Of a stretch of 64,000 nt of DNA, positions 20,216 to 29,316 are shown in pieces. The notes beneath the pieces were generated by a model. The model worked only from the letters and a program-made list of their open reading frames with translations. It was not told the origin of the DNA and did no database searches. Source of the stretch: Winogradskyella flava (lineage in GTDB: Bacteria; Bacteroidota; Bacteroidia; Flavobacteriales; Flavobacteriaceae); NCBI RefSeq assembly GCF_014243395.1, contig NZ_JACLCP010000001.1:1302001-1366000 (forward strand), given 5' to 3'. Each line of letters opens with the position of its first letter. Positions within the stretch are counted from its first letter, which is position 1. The position numbers and the translations under genes are program-made.

Positions 20216-21543
20216 GACTGAAACAAAATTTCATACTTGGTTTAATTGTTATAACAATTAGCTTACCGCTTATTGGATTGGCACAAGAAGTTGTGAAACC
20301 ATCAGAAGCGATCACCTTAGCATTAGAGAATAACTATGGTATTAAAATAGCAAATAACAATGTTGAGGTGGCAGAGAATAATAAAGGTATTTTAAATTCT
20401 GGATATCTACCTACATTAACAGGAAATGCTGCTGCAACTTTTAATAGGGATAATATTACGGCAGAGTTTTCTAATGGTAATCCACCAGCGGTTTTAAATG
20501 GTGCAGAAAGTTCTCGGTATAACGCCAATATTAATCTCAATTATACGATATTTGATGGTTTGGGTAGACGTTATGACTATAAGCGTCTAAAAGAAGAATA
20601 CAACTTGAGTGCACTCCAGGCTAGAGAAACTATAGAGAATACCGTTACACAACTACTCACTGTATATTATGATGTGGCAAGACGATCAGAGAATTTAAAA
20701 TCATTAAAGGAAACTTTAGATATTTCTAATGACAGACTTACAAGATCAGAATATCAGTTTGATTACGGACAAAATACAAAGTTAGACGTGCTCAATGCAG
20801 AGGTTGATATTAATAATGATAGTATTAATATCATAAATGCTGAACAAGGCCTTATCAACGCCAAACGTGATTTGAATTTTGTAACGGGCAATACTTTAGA
20901 TAGCGAATTTGTTGTGGATACTACGGTTACTTTTCTATTGCAACTCAATAAGGACGAGTTATTGAATAAGGTCTACGGTAACAACGTGACGCTTATTCAG
21001 AATAAAAAAAACATTGCTATAAATGAGTTTACACTTAAGGCTAATCAATCGGGTTATTTACCCACAATAGGCTTGGTAGGTACTTATGGTTGGAATGAAA
21101 ACAATAATAATGCAGCGTCTTTCGTTGCTGTTTCTACCAATACTGGATTATCCGCAGGATTAAATTTAAGCTGGAATCTATTTGATGGAGGGGGTACCGT
21201 CACTAGAGTAAAAAACGCTAGAATTAATTTAGAAAATCAGAAGCTACAAAAAGAACAATTAAAGCTGGATGTAGAACGAAACTTCAATAACGCCTGGGAC
21301 GACTATCAGAACAAGTTAAAGATCTTTCAGGTTCAAGAAGATAATATTAAAACGGCCAAAAACAATTTTGTTAGGACTCAAGAAAAATTTAAACTAGGAC
21401 AGGTTACCTCAATAGAATTTAGACAAGCGCAGCTTAATCTATTAACTGCTGAGTTGAGTCGTAATCAGGCAAAGTATGATGCTAAATTGGCTGAGGTCTT
21501 AGTGTTGCAAATTAGCGGTGAATTATTAAATGTTCAATTCTAA
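20212..21543 (+). CDS. TolC-family outer-membrane efflux protein
   Basis: This 443-residue protein has a signal peptide ending near GLAQ and the two-fold repeated TolC architecture (AITLALENNYGIKIANNNVEVAENNKG... and a second half with LNLSWNLFDGGGTVTRVKNARIN). It provides the outer-membrane exit duct for the adjacent RND/MFP pair. Its ATG overlaps the stop of the RND gene, so translation is probably coupled. Confidence 0.93.
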   Translation: MRLKQNFILGLIVITISLPLIGLAQEVVKPSEAITLALENNYGIKIANNNVEVAENNKGILNSGYLPTLTGNAAATFNRDNITAEFSNGNPPAVLNGAESSRYNANINLNYTIFDGLGRRYDYKRLKEEYNLSALQARETIENTVTQLLTVYYDVARRSENLKSLKETLDISNDRLTRSEYQFDYGQNTKLDVLNAEVDINNDSINIINAEQGLINAKRDLNFVTGNTLDSEFVVDTTVTFLLQLNKDELLNKVYGNNVTLIQNKKNIAINEFTLKANQSGYLPTIGLVGTYGWNENNNNAASFVAVSTNTGLSAGLNLSWNLFDGGGTVTRVKNARINLENQKLQKEQLKLDVERNFNNAWDDYQNKLKIFQVQEDNIKTAKNNFVRTQEKFKLGQVTSIEFRQAQLNLLTAELSRNQAKYDAKLAEVLVLQISGELLNVQF

Positions 21544-21555
21544 AAACGTGTTCCA

Positions 21556-21738
21556 ATGGAAGAGTATTTCTTTCAATGTCCATATTGCTGGGAACAAATT
21601 TCCATGCTTATAGATGTATCTCAACATCAACAAGAATATATTGAGGATTGCGAAATCTGCTGTAATCCCATTCAACTTTCAGTGACTACCGAAAACCAAG
21701 AAGTTATAGGGTTTCAAGCGACTGACATTGAACAGTAA
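21556..21738 (+). CDS. CPxCG-motif small cysteine-rich protein
   Basis: This 60-residue acidic protein has CPYC (C8, C11) and CEICC (C32, C35, C36), a zinc-ribbon-like arrangement found in the CPXCG family of small bacterial proteins. The function is unknown. It starts 12 nt after the TolC gene and is probably the last gene of the efflux operon. Confidence 0.8.
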   Translation: MEEYFFQCPYCWEQISMLIDVSQHQQEYIEDCEICCNPIQLSVTTENQEVIGFQATDIEQ

Positions 21739-21802
21739 AAAATATTAAAACCTTTTAAATCAGGGGTTTAGTTATTTAAGAGTTGCACTTTATCGAAAAA
21801 AG

Positions 21803-21833
21803 TTGCAGTTTAAGGATAATGCTTCTATATTCG
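21803..21833 (+). promoter_or_regulatory. Candidate promoter for LRR gene
   Basis: TTG at 21803 and TATATTCG at 21826-21833 (one mismatch to TAnnTTTG) are 20 nt apart, 36 nt before the start codon. Confidence 0.45.
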
Positions 21834-21869
21834 TTATGAAACTGTGTCCCTCCACAAAATCTACTAAGA

Positions 21870-22709
21870 ATGAAGACTTTAAAATTAACACTACTATGTT
21901 GCTTGCTTTCTGCATTTACATTTGCAAACGTTTCTCAAAGCGAAAAAGACGCACTTATAGCACTTTACAATTCAACAAAGGGTGATTCATGGAAAACATC
22001 TTGGAACATTGAACAACCTGTCTCTGAATGGTATGGTCTGACCCTAGAAAATGAAAAGGTCGTAGCTATAAATCTAAGTTTTAATAACCTTGATGGCGAG
22101 TTACCTGACGAAATTTCGGATTTAACGTCCCTAAGAATATTAAATTTATCATTCAACAGATTAGAAGGTGAACTGCCTAAGGCACTTTTAGAATTGAGCT
22201 ATCTTGAAGAGATTAAATTATTCTCTAATAATTTGAGTGGCTCAATTCCTGCTGAAATTGGTAATTTAACCAACCTTAAAGCCTTGGAATTATTCAATAA
22301 CGGTTTTGTTGGCGAGATACCACCATCTATAGGTAATCTTTCTAAATTAGAGAGCTTAATTTTAAGTAGTAATAAGTTGGTTGGTAAGTTGCCAAAAAGT
22401 ATTTCCAATCTTAAATCTTTAAAAGTATTAAGCCTTTTCGATAATAATTTATTAGGTGCTATTCCATCATCTATTGGTGAGTTAAACCAATTAGAGGAAT
22501 TGATATTATCTAATAATGCATTTTATGGTAGTTTGCCAGAAGAGTTAGCTAACCTCACAAACTTAAAAACACTTTTACTAAGTAATAATGGTTTTAAAGG
22601 TAACTACACGGCATTAAAAGACACATTGCCAAATATTGTAGATTTCGACTTAGACGAGGTTAACAGAAAAGGTGCTCTAGCAACATTAGATTCTGAAGAC
22701 AATGATTAA
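21870..22709 (+). CDS. Secreted leucine-rich-repeat protein
   Basis: This 279-residue protein has a Sec signal peptide (cleavage near FTFA-NVSQ). A cap typical of bacterial secreted LRR proteins follows (EKDALIALYNSTKGDSW...VSEWYG). About eight 24-residue repeats of the plant-specific type come next, with the pattern LxxLxLxxNxLxGxIPxxIGxLxxL. The tail is short and acidic. No T9SS C-terminal domain or lipobox is visible. LRR solenoids bind proteins or glycans; the target is unknown. It is monocistronic, between a promoter and a strong terminator. Confidence 0.88.
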   Translation: MKTLKLTLLCCLLSAFTFANVSQSEKDALIALYNSTKGDSWKTSWNIEQPVSEWYGLTLENEKVVAINLSFNNLDGELPDEISDLTSLRILNLSFNRLEGELPKALLELSYLEEIKLFSNNLSGSIPAEIGNLTNLKALELFNNGFVGEIPPSIGNLSKLESLILSSNKLVGKLPKSISNLKSLKVLSLFDNNLLGAIPSSIGELNQLEELILSNNAFYGSLPEELANLTNLKTLLLSNNGFKGNYTALKDTLPNIVDFDLDEVNRKGALATLDSEDND

Positions 22710-22742
22710 TTAATCTAGAATTAGTTTTAATTATATTGATGA

Positions 22743-22777
22743 ATAGCGTTCAATTTTTGTTGGACGCTATTTTTTTG
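22743..22777 (+). terminator. Rho-independent terminator of LRR gene
   Basis: An 11-bp stem with one G-U pair (ATAGCGTTCAA / TTGGACGCTAT) and loop TTTTTG is followed by seven T residues. Confidence 0.85.
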
Positions 22778-22786
22778 TTTTAATTC

Positions 22787-22816
22787 TTGCTAAAATTAAA
22801 AAGCGTTGTATATTTG
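22787..22816 (+). promoter_or_regulatory. Promoter of tRNA-fMet
   Basis: TTG at 22787-22789, 19 nt, then a perfect TATATTTG at 22809-22816. The tRNA starts 12 nt later. Confidence 0.75.
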
Positions 22817-22827
22817 CAATCCAATAT

Positions 22828-22905
<78 letters not shown>

Positions 22906-22907
<2 letters not shown>

Positions 22908-22935
22908 GCTCCTTGAGAAATCAAGGAGCTTTTAT
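22906..22935 (+). terminator. Rho-independent terminator of tRNA-fMet
   Basis: A perfect 11-bp stem (AAGCTCCTTGA / TCAAGGAGCTT) with a GAAA tetraloop is followed by TTTATTTT. Confidence 0.85.
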
Positions 22936-23094
22936 TTTGCGAGAAAATGAGGTTTACGTCGTATTTTGGACAAAATAAAAGGTGTAATTGCGAAGCAGTG
23001 GGAGCCTCTTTGTGCAAACTATATATGAATAGGTTACCATAGAGAGTCCGAGAATCAATTTTCATATGATATCCTACTAAATAGAATCATAGCT

Positions 23095-23607
23095 CTACCC
23101 AAAACTCCTCAATAAAACGTTAGCCTGTAAATAATGCTTCCCTGTTTTATGATTCTTCTGTTTCTTGAAATTGAGGTTAATGACCTCACCAAACTTGGTA
23201 TGTTGTTCCAATTGGTAAACAAGGGAAAGTATAGCATTATAATTGCCCTCCAAAGTAAATTGATAAGTGTTGATGGTTAAGTCATTCTGCTTAATGCTAT
23301 GCGGTTCTATAAAGTCAACAACTTTTAATTGGTTGTCATCTGCAAAGCTGTTTATGGTGTTTAACATACTATTTTGCATGGAACTCTCACCAAGCTTGTA
23401 TTTGGTTAATAGGGAATCATAATATTTTTCCTTTTGCTTCATTGAAGACAATTGCAAAGGCATTTTATCAAAAACCAATGCCTCTTGTTGCAAGGTTTTG
23501 TAATCGTTTTTTAGCTGAAGTGTATTGGCGATAGCATATTTGTAAGCTAAAATGATAATTAGAATAAATCCCAGAATGAGCAATATGTTTTTAGTTTTCT
23601 GCGCCAT
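23095..23607 (-). CDS. PilO-like inner-membrane alignment protein
   Basis: This protein of about 170 residues has a short basic N-terminus, one transmembrane helix (about 8-26), a coiled-coil stretch, and a C-terminal alpha/beta domain (INTYQFTLEGNYNAILSLVYQLEQ) of the PilO/GspM ferredoxin-like kind. The ATG at 23607 (MAQKTK) is preferred to an in-frame ATG at 23658, because the longer form would push the transmembrane segment inward and overlap the preceding gene by 68 nt. The chosen start overlaps it by 17 nt. It is last in the left arm, where PilO-type proteins normally sit beside PilN. Confidence 0.75.
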   Translation of the reverse strand: MAQKTKNILLILGFILIIILAYKYAIANTLQLKNDYKTLQQEALVFDKMPLQLSSMKQKEKYYDSLLTKYKLGESSMQNSMLNTINSFADDNQLKVVDFIEPHSIKQNDLTINTYQFTLEGNYNAILSLVYQLEQHTKFGEVINLNFKKQKNHKTGKHYLQANVLLRSFG

Positions 23608-24802
23608 GTAAATTGAGTTTAATGGTAAAATTTGAAGTTTCCCTATTGATATCTTCAAAACCTAAAATGTTGACCGAGCTTATCCAAGGTTTGGCTTCGA
23701 GCTCATATATCCATTGGGAAAATAGTATCCCTTTATTGGTCTGTCCCGAAATGAGAATGTTATCCTTTTGCATTTCAATAACCTTATCAGCTTTTATCTT
23801 TTTTATCAAAGGTTGGTAGTTAAGCTCGTTAAGTAAAATATGGTTTGGTAAATGTTCAATAATTGCATTGACATAAAATGAACTTTTAGAACTATTGGCC
23901 TTTAAAATGTCACTCACCATTTTTTCGGTTTTGTAGACTTTTTCTTTGAGACTGATCATATTAGTCTTTGAAGTCTCCAAAACTTGGGCCGTTTCCTTTA
24001 AGGTACCAACTTCGTTATAATAATGATTGAAAAAGAGAAAGTTAAAAAGTAAGACGGCGAACAAAACACCTAGCCCTATCTTAAGAAACTGATTGGTAAA
24101 TCGTTTTTGGTTGAACGTCGTTTCCAGTTTGTTCGTAACATCACTAAAACTAGCTTGGATGGTTTGATTTTTCAAGACCAAGCCCAAGGCGGAAGCGAAG
24201 CTTAACAATTGGTTGTTTTTTATCACAAGACCATTAATATTATAACTAGATTCTACTAGTTCCTCCTTGGATATAATTTTACTAATGCTTTTATCTTCTA
24301 TAGTGATACTTGCATTGGATGTCTGAATCTCTTTAAGATCTACAAAAGATGCAAGTGTTGCACAGACCAGATTCCCTAAGGTAAAATCGATAATGGTAAT
24401 GCCTTTTGCGGCATATATATTTAAAAGATCATCAACATAAGACTTTCTGCAAAGCGACACCAAGTGATGTCCACCGTTACTTATGGTTTCGAAATAGAAA
24501 TCCTCAATTTTTATATTGGGAAAGGCTAATTGAACCAACTTCAGACTTTCATTAGCCTTACCTTGAACATGTTTAGTCAAGACGGCATTGGTATTTATCA
24601 CTAAACTTACAGGCTTGTCTTTAGGGATATGAACCTTTAAGTCATCTATGTCCTCAACCTTAAAACTTGATGCAACATCGAGATGTTTTTTTTTCTTTTT
24701 CAGTGAAATTCCATAAAAACAATATGTACCATTTATTTGTACCTGTTCAAGACCATGGTATTGATTTCCAAATTTCAAATATGTTATTAGCTTCTCGAAC
24801 AT
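23591..24802 (-). CDS. PilM/PilN (GspL)-like fusion protein
   Basis: This 403-residue protein has an N-terminal cytoplasmic part of about 235 residues resembling an actin-fold PilM/GspL domain. A single transmembrane helix (238-258) and a coiled coil follow. The periplasmic domain (NAIIEHLPNHILLNELNYQP...ILISGQTNKGILFSQWIYELEAKPWISSVNILGFE) is characteristic of PilN. It probably links the GspE ATPase to the PilO/PilP periplasmic parts. Its ATG overlaps the secretin stop by 1 nt. The PilM assignment rests on position and topology and is weaker than the PilN assignment. Confidence 0.75.
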   Translation of the reverse strand: MFEKLITYLKFGNQYHGLEQVQINGTYCFYGISLKKKKKHLDVASSFKVEDIDDLKVHIPKDKPVSLVINTNAVLTKHVQGKANESLKLVQLAFPNIKIEDFYFETISNGGHHLVSLCRKSYVDDLLNIYAAKGITIIDFTLGNLVCATLASFVDLKEIQTSNASITIEDKSISKIISKEELVESSYNINGLVIKNNQLLSFASALGLVLKNQTIQASFSDVTNKLETTFNQKRFTNQFLKIGLGVLFAVLLFNFLFFNHYYNEVGTLKETAQVLETSKTNMISLKEKVYKTEKMVSDILKANSSKSSFYVNAIIEHLPNHILLNELNYQPLIKKIKADKVIEMQKDNILISGQTNKGILFSQWIYELEAKPWISSVNILGFEDINRETSNFTIKLNLHGAEN

Positions 24803-26946
24803 TAATAAATAACGGTTGGTTTTATAAAGACGGTGAGCTTGGATTTTCTGCCCTCCCTCACGCGCTTACTAAATAGCCATTTAATCAATGGAATCCTTGC
24901 TAGAAATGGTACACCAGAGCCAGAATTATTGGAATAGTTTTCTTCAAGACCTCCGAGCACTGCAATATCTTGGTCTTTCATCCTAACAACTGAGGAGAAG
25001 TTACGAGAGCTAATGTCTGGCGGTGCATCTTCTGCTATACGTTGACCAAAACTGGATTGTATGACATTAATATCCAATAATACTTGTTTATCTCCAGTAA
25101 CATAAGGTTTGATATCCAATCCCAATTTAGCATCAATAGGAAAATAGTTTCTTATCTCAGAGGTCTGTGGGTTGTCTGTGCCTATGATGTTGCGTTGTAC
25201 TACGGCATAATAGGAAGTCTGTCCGTTTGAGAACGAGGCCCTATGCCCATTTAGCGTTGCAAGCTTGGGTGTTGATTTAATCTTTAGATCGCCATTGGTT
25301 TCCATGGCCTTTACTGTAGCAAAAAAGTTGGGAACAACCCTTCCAAAATTGAAAACGGATGTGCTACTAAATCCACTTATGATGCGATTGATGGTCTCAG
25401 CACCAACATTAATATCGGCAGTTGGGTATAGATTGCCTTGCGTGGTTGTAGGCTCATTGCCTATTCCCCAACTGACGCCAGCCTCAATGGTATTGGAGAC
25501 TTGTGCTTCCACTATCATTACTTCAATAAGAATTACTGGAATGGCCTTGTCTATATTTTTGATGAACGTTTTGAAGTATTCAATCTTGGCACCTGTTCCG
25601 GTAACATATATGCTGTTGAGCTCTACATCGATCTTGCAATCAAGGCCTTCCGTGACCTCTTCAGGAATTAAGTCTAGAATACTCTTGGCATTTTGATTGT
25701 CAGTAAACGTATTTGAGTTGGTGGTATAGTTTCTGTTTTGGGGCCTTGTATTGGCAGTATTTAGGTTGTTATTGTTAAATCCATTATTCAGTTGGTTTCT
25801 AAACCCTTGTTCTGCAACCTGGTAGTTTCCTCGTATATCATTGCCTTGCGTCATGTTTTGTGGATCTGCCATCATATTCACGGAACGATGTTTCAGCCTT
25901 ATAATCTCTACCTTTCTAACACTTAACTGTTTTTCTGTTCCAAAAAAGTAGATATCATCTTCTTTTTTAAATGTAAACCTGTCCGATGGTAACGATGCGT
26001 TGTTCCTGTTCTGTGCACTGCCTTTGCTATCATTTTGAAAGTTTACAGCCTGTTGTTCAAACAGTTTGACGAGTAAGGTATCGAAGCTTATAGATTTTGC
26101 ATTTAAGGTGGCGTTACCTGCAGCATCCAAGGGTGATGCCATAAAGATATTTATTCCCAAGGCTGCTCCAATGCTCTCCACGATATCACTCACGGGCGCA
26201 TTTTTGAAATCAACTTCAAGACGTTGAAGTATGGAGTCTTTTACCTTAAAACTTAAGTTTGGACTCATACGGTTGCTAAGGCTGTTATTGTTTTGATCAT
26301 TGCTCAATATCTTATCAAAGACATAAAAATTATCCTTGGTCTTGGTCAATATCAGGTTATTTGTCAATGCCATCTTATCCATGGCAGTGTCAAAATCTGT
26401 AGGCTTGATGTAGGCCGTAATCTCCATATGTTCCATATCAGGAGCATATAATAGATTTTTTGCACTTTTATCCATGATTTCCTTAAATACCTCGTATAGC
26501 TTGTTGTTTCTTACATCCAAGGATATGGTTTCATCGATAGGATCGAAATCAATTTTTAAGGGATATATATCTTCTATAGTTTGTTTGACATAGGGTTTTA
26601 CAGAAAGAATATTTTTTGTAAACTCAATAGTAAGGCTATATTCCTTGCATAAGAACAACAACATATCGGAAACCGTAACACTAGAAAAATTGTTCTTGAT
26701 ATTAATGGAATTAAGTTCTGGCGAGACATTGATGTTCACGTCGTGAACACTTGAGACGGCCAAGAGAAAATTTGGTAAGGTGACATCGTTCAGTGAAATG
26801 CTTGCATCAAGATTTTCAGTTAAACCAATATTATCAACCGATAGTTGCTTTAACTGCTGGTCAATATGGATTAGCCTTTGGTCATCTTGCGAATAACAAA
26901 CACTTACAATGCATAAACCAAATACCAATCTTAAAAGTAGTTTCAT
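24802..26946 (-). CDS. Type II secretion/type IV pilus secretin (GspD/PilQ-like)
   Basis: This 714-residue protein has a signal peptide (CIVSVCYSQ). N0/N1-type domains follow (LNDVTLPNFLLAVSSVHDVNINVSP; FKNAPVSDIVESIGAALGINIFM), then an Asn-rich low-complexity insertion at about residues 385-425. The C-terminal secretin domain is complete: VLIEVMIVEAQVSNTIEAGVSWG, GGLEENYSNNSGSGVPFLARIP, and the terminal KLTVFIKPTVIY. It would form the outer-membrane channel of the apparatus. It sits between the ATPase gene (41 nt) and the PilM/N fusion (1-nt overlap). No pilotin is recognisable, though the lipoprotein at 42436 is a candidate. Confidence 0.93.
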   Translation of the reverse strand: MKLLLRLVFGLCIVSVCYSQDDQRLIHIDQQLKQLSVDNIGLTENLDASISLNDVTLPNFLLAVSSVHDVNINVSPELNSINIKNNFSSVTVSDMLLFLCKEYSLTIEFTKNILSVKPYVKQTIEDIYPLKIDFDPIDETISLDVRNNKLYEVFKEIMDKSAKNLLYAPDMEHMEITAYIKPTDFDTAMDKMALTNNLILTKTKDNFYVFDKILSNDQNNNSLSNRMSPNLSFKVKDSILQRLEVDFKNAPVSDIVESIGAALGINIFMASPLDAAGNATLNAKSISFDTLLVKLFEQQAVNFQNDSKGSAQNRNNASLPSDRFTFKKEDDIYFFGTEKQLSVRKVEIIRLKHRSVNMMADPQNMTQGNDIRGNYQVAEQGFRNQLNNGFNNNNLNTANTRPQNRNYTTNSNTFTDNQNAKSILDLIPEEVTEGLDCKIDVELNSIYVTGTGAKIEYFKTFIKNIDKAIPVILIEVMIVEAQVSNTIEAGVSWGIGNEPTTTQGNLYPTADINVGAETINRIISGFSSTSVFNFGRVVPNFFATVKAMETNGDLKIKSTPKLATLNGHRASFSNGQTSYYAVVQRNIIGTDNPQTSEIRNYFPIDAKLGLDIKPYVTGDKQVLLDINVIQSSFGQRIAEDAPPDISSRNFSSVVRMKDQDIAVLGGLEENYSNNSGSGVPFLARIPLIKWLFSKRVREGRKSKLTVFIKPTVIY

Positions 26947-26987
26947 CTGTTTAATTTTTGCCCTCCATTAATAATTGGTCACTGTCC

Positions 26988-28397
26988 TTATTCTATCAAT
27001 AGCGGGTAGACCTCTTCAATAGACGTCACGCCCTTTTTCAGTAGCTTTATTCCATTTGTTTTAAGGGTTGCAATACCTTTTTCATTTAGATAATCGTCAA
27101 TTTCCAATCGATTGTCCTTAATGAGCTCGATCAAGGACTTTGTTATTGGAATGATTTCGTAAATGGCTTTTCTGCCTTGATATCCTGTGAAATAACAATC
27201 GCTGCAACCCAAGGCCACAAAATGTGATCTAAGACCTTTTGGGATTTTAAATTGTTCTGGAAAATCTGAGATCTGGATTTCTTTTTCCAACTTGCAACTA
27301 GGGCATAGTTTGCGCACCAATCTTTGGGCGACACTAACGTTCAAGGTGCTAGCAATCAAAAACGCTGGAATACCCATGTCTATCAATCGTGATACTGTTG
27401 CCCATGCCGAATTGGTGTGTATTGTTGAGAAGACCAAATGGCCTGTCAAAGCAGCTCTAATGGCCATATTAGCTGTTTTTGCGTCCCTAATTTCGCCAAC
27501 CATAATTACATCTGGATCTTGCCTTAAAAAGGTGCGCAATGTTCTGGAAAAATCCAGTCCTATATTTTCCTTAAGCTGCACTTGGTTTATCCCTTCCAAA
27601 GTATATTCAATAGGATCCTCTATGGTCAGTATATTGGTCTTTTCATCATTTAGAAGCTTTAGTGTAGCATAGAGCGTCGTGGTCTTTCCAGAACCTGTTG
27701 GTCCAGAAATAAGAACAATACCATTGGGTTTTTTAATGGTCTCCAAATAAGAGCTTAGTTCATGATCGGTAAAGCCTAGATCGCCCAGTTCTATATGGTC
27801 GGCATCCTTACTTAAAATACGGAGTACAACTTTTTCGCCGTGCAAAGTTGGTAAGGATGATACCCTTATATCAAATTCCTCAATATCTGTCTTTATGGAA
27901 ATTCGACCATCTTGTGGTAAACGCTTTTCTGAAATATCCAATCCAGCCTTTATTTTCAACTTATTGATTATAATAGGGTATTGATCCTGCTCAACAATAA
28001 AATATTCCTTGAGTTTGCCATCCAGTCTCAAGCGCACACGACATCGTTGCTCGTAAATTTCAAAGTGAATATCGCTACTGCCAATGTGTTTGGCGGTAGC
28101 CAAGAGTTTTTCCAAAAAATCAGAAGAATAACTAAAAGCTTTAGAATAGCCTTGTTCTCGTTTTCTAAAATTGGAGGCTAGATATTGTTTTATATTTTCC
28201 TTGGAATCATCTAAAAGTATGATTTGCTTTCCTAATACGATTTCCAATTCCTGTTGCAGACCATTAGACTTATCATGGCATTTAAACGTATAACAATCAC
28301 CATGGACATCCACAGGAATAACACCGTACTGATAAGCCTGTTCACTGCTAATGAGCTGGGTTAAATGTACTGGTATTTTGAAGTCTTCCTTTATCAT
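26988..28397 (-). CDS. GspE/PilB-type assembly ATPase
   Basis: This hexameric cytoplasmic ATPase drives pseudopilus assembly. The protein of about 469 residues has an N1E-like region, Walker A GPTGSGKTTTL, an Asp box (TIEDPIEYTLEGINQVQ), Walker B (DPDVIMVGEIRD) and a His box (TGHLVFSTIHTNSA). The two CxxC pairs of the zinc domain (LCPSCK and CSDC) distinguish GspE/PilB from retraction ATPases. The ATG at 28397 is chosen because it lies 2 nt after the peptidase stop; an upstream in-frame ATG at 28436 would overlap that gene by 37 nt. No PilT gene occurs in the island. Confidence 0.94.
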   Translation of the reverse strand: MIKEDFKIPVHLTQLISSEQAYQYGVIPVDVHGDCYTFKCHDKSNGLQQELEIVLGKQIILLDDSKENIKQYLASNFRKREQGYSKAFSYSSDFLEKLLATAKHIGSSDIHFEIYEQRCRVRLRLDGKLKEYFIVEQDQYPIIINKLKIKAGLDISEKRLPQDGRISIKTDIEEFDIRVSSLPTLHGEKVVLRILSKDADHIELGDLGFTDHELSSYLETIKKPNGIVLISGPTGSGKTTTLYATLKLLNDEKTNILTIEDPIEYTLEGINQVQLKENIGLDFSRTLRTFLRQDPDVIMVGEIRDAKTANMAIRAALTGHLVFSTIHTNSAWATVSRLIDMGIPAFLIASTLNVSVAQRLVRKLCPSCKLEKEIQISDFPEQFKIPKGLRSHFVALGCSDCYFTGYQGRKAIYEIIPITKSLIELIKDNRLEIDDYLNEKGIATLKTNGIKLLKKGVTSIEEVYPLLIE

Positions 28398-28399
28398 GA

Positions 28400-28879
28400 T
28401 CAGAATGCGTATAAGGAAGGTGTCAATCCTGTCCAATAGGAGATGTAGGCAATACCGTAAAATAGGCTTATGTATCCCGCCAATGGTACGGTGTGGAATT
28501 TAGAGTACTGTTTAACTAAAAGGTGAGAGACAAGGGCAAATAATAGCGAGAACACAAAAATTACCAAAAATGAAATGGTAGAAAAAGAGAAGACTAGACC
28601 AACGAATAACAGTACATCGCCAAGTCCAATGGTCTTATAAAATGTGGTCTTAAGTTTTAGCCTTGAATATAAGAACACGATCAATAGGAGTATGGAAATG
28701 CATATAATATTCATACCAACCGAAACATAAAATAGTTCAGGTATGGTACTAGTGTAAAATAGAACGGCACTGCACGCGGCAAATAATGGAAATAAAAACC
28801 AATACACTTGCCGCTCCTTGAGGTCTTGATAAAAGATCAATGCTAAAGTGCATATCAATATGATTTTTAAGATTGGCAT
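28400..28879 (-). CDS. Prepilin peptidase (type IV leader peptidase, short form)
   Basis: This 159-residue polytopic membrane protein contains the two catalytic aspartates of the family: Asp19 in FYQDLKERQ and Asp88 in the GxGD motif (IGLGDVLL). It lacks the N-terminal cysteine-rich methyltransferase domain of full-length PilD/GspO, like TadV-type short peptidases. It should cleave the three pseudopilin leaders encoded in both arms of the island. It is flanked by the major pseudopilin (adjoining) and the ATPase. Confidence 0.9.
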   Translation of the reverse strand: MPILKIILICTLALIFYQDLKERQVYWFLFPLFAACSAVLFYTSTIPELFYVSVGMNIICISILLLIVFLYSRLKLKTTFYKTIGLGDVLLFVGLVFSFSTISFLVIFVFSLLFALVSHLLVKQYSKFHTVPLAGYISLFYGIAYISYWTGLTPSLYAF

Positions 28880-29316
28880 TAGTCTTTAATGATTTGTTTT
28901 GGTGTCCCGTTTTCGTTGATTTCCCATACATTAAAAATTCCGTCACCATCAAAATCGGTTATGGCCGTAGCTCGTGCTGTGAAATTTGTATTATCGGCGC
29001 TAAGGACTTCATAGATATAATTACTTGTGCCATTATCCTTAACGGTTTTGGGTGGCTCAAAATCCAGTTCATAAAGGTCGGTCGTGTATTTGGAGTATAG
29101 ATAGCGATGTGAGGTCTGGTTGTTATAGATGTACTTTAGTTGTATCTGGGCCTCAACACTCTTTGCCTTAACGACGAGTGGCATAAGATTAGGTAGGGCA
29201 ATGAGCATAAACACGCCGATAATCAGAAGAACGATGAGCACCTCTTGTAGATTGAATGCACTTACTTTGAGCCTCTCTATTTTTAATCTGGAATAATTAT
29301 TTTTATATGAATCCAT
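28879..29316 (-). CDS. Major pseudopilin (GspG/PilA-like)
   Basis: This 145-residue protein has a 20-residue basic leader ending VSA, then FNLQEVLIVLLIIGVF, a type III signal with Glu at mature position 5. Cleavage would follow an alanine rather than the usual glycine. The globular part ends with DFDGDGIFNVWEINENG, an acidic loop resembling the calcium-binding loop of GspG. Its start overlaps the end of the response regulator gene by 14 nt, so it is read from the same transcript and is the first structural gene of the left arm. Confidence 0.9.
   Translation of the reverse strand: MDSYKNNYSRLKIERLKVSAFNLQEVLIVLLIIGVFMLIALPNLMPLVVKAKSVEAQIQLKYIYNNQTSHRYLYSKYTTDLYELDFEPPKTVKDNGTSNYIYEVLSADNTNFTARATAITDFDGDGIFNVWEINENGTPKQIIKD

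Noticed and set aside
22949..23043. Small reading frame (MRFTSYFGQNKRC...) after the tRNA
   Set aside because: Thirty codons with four cysteines and no match to an integrase or other known family; nothing supports it as a gene.
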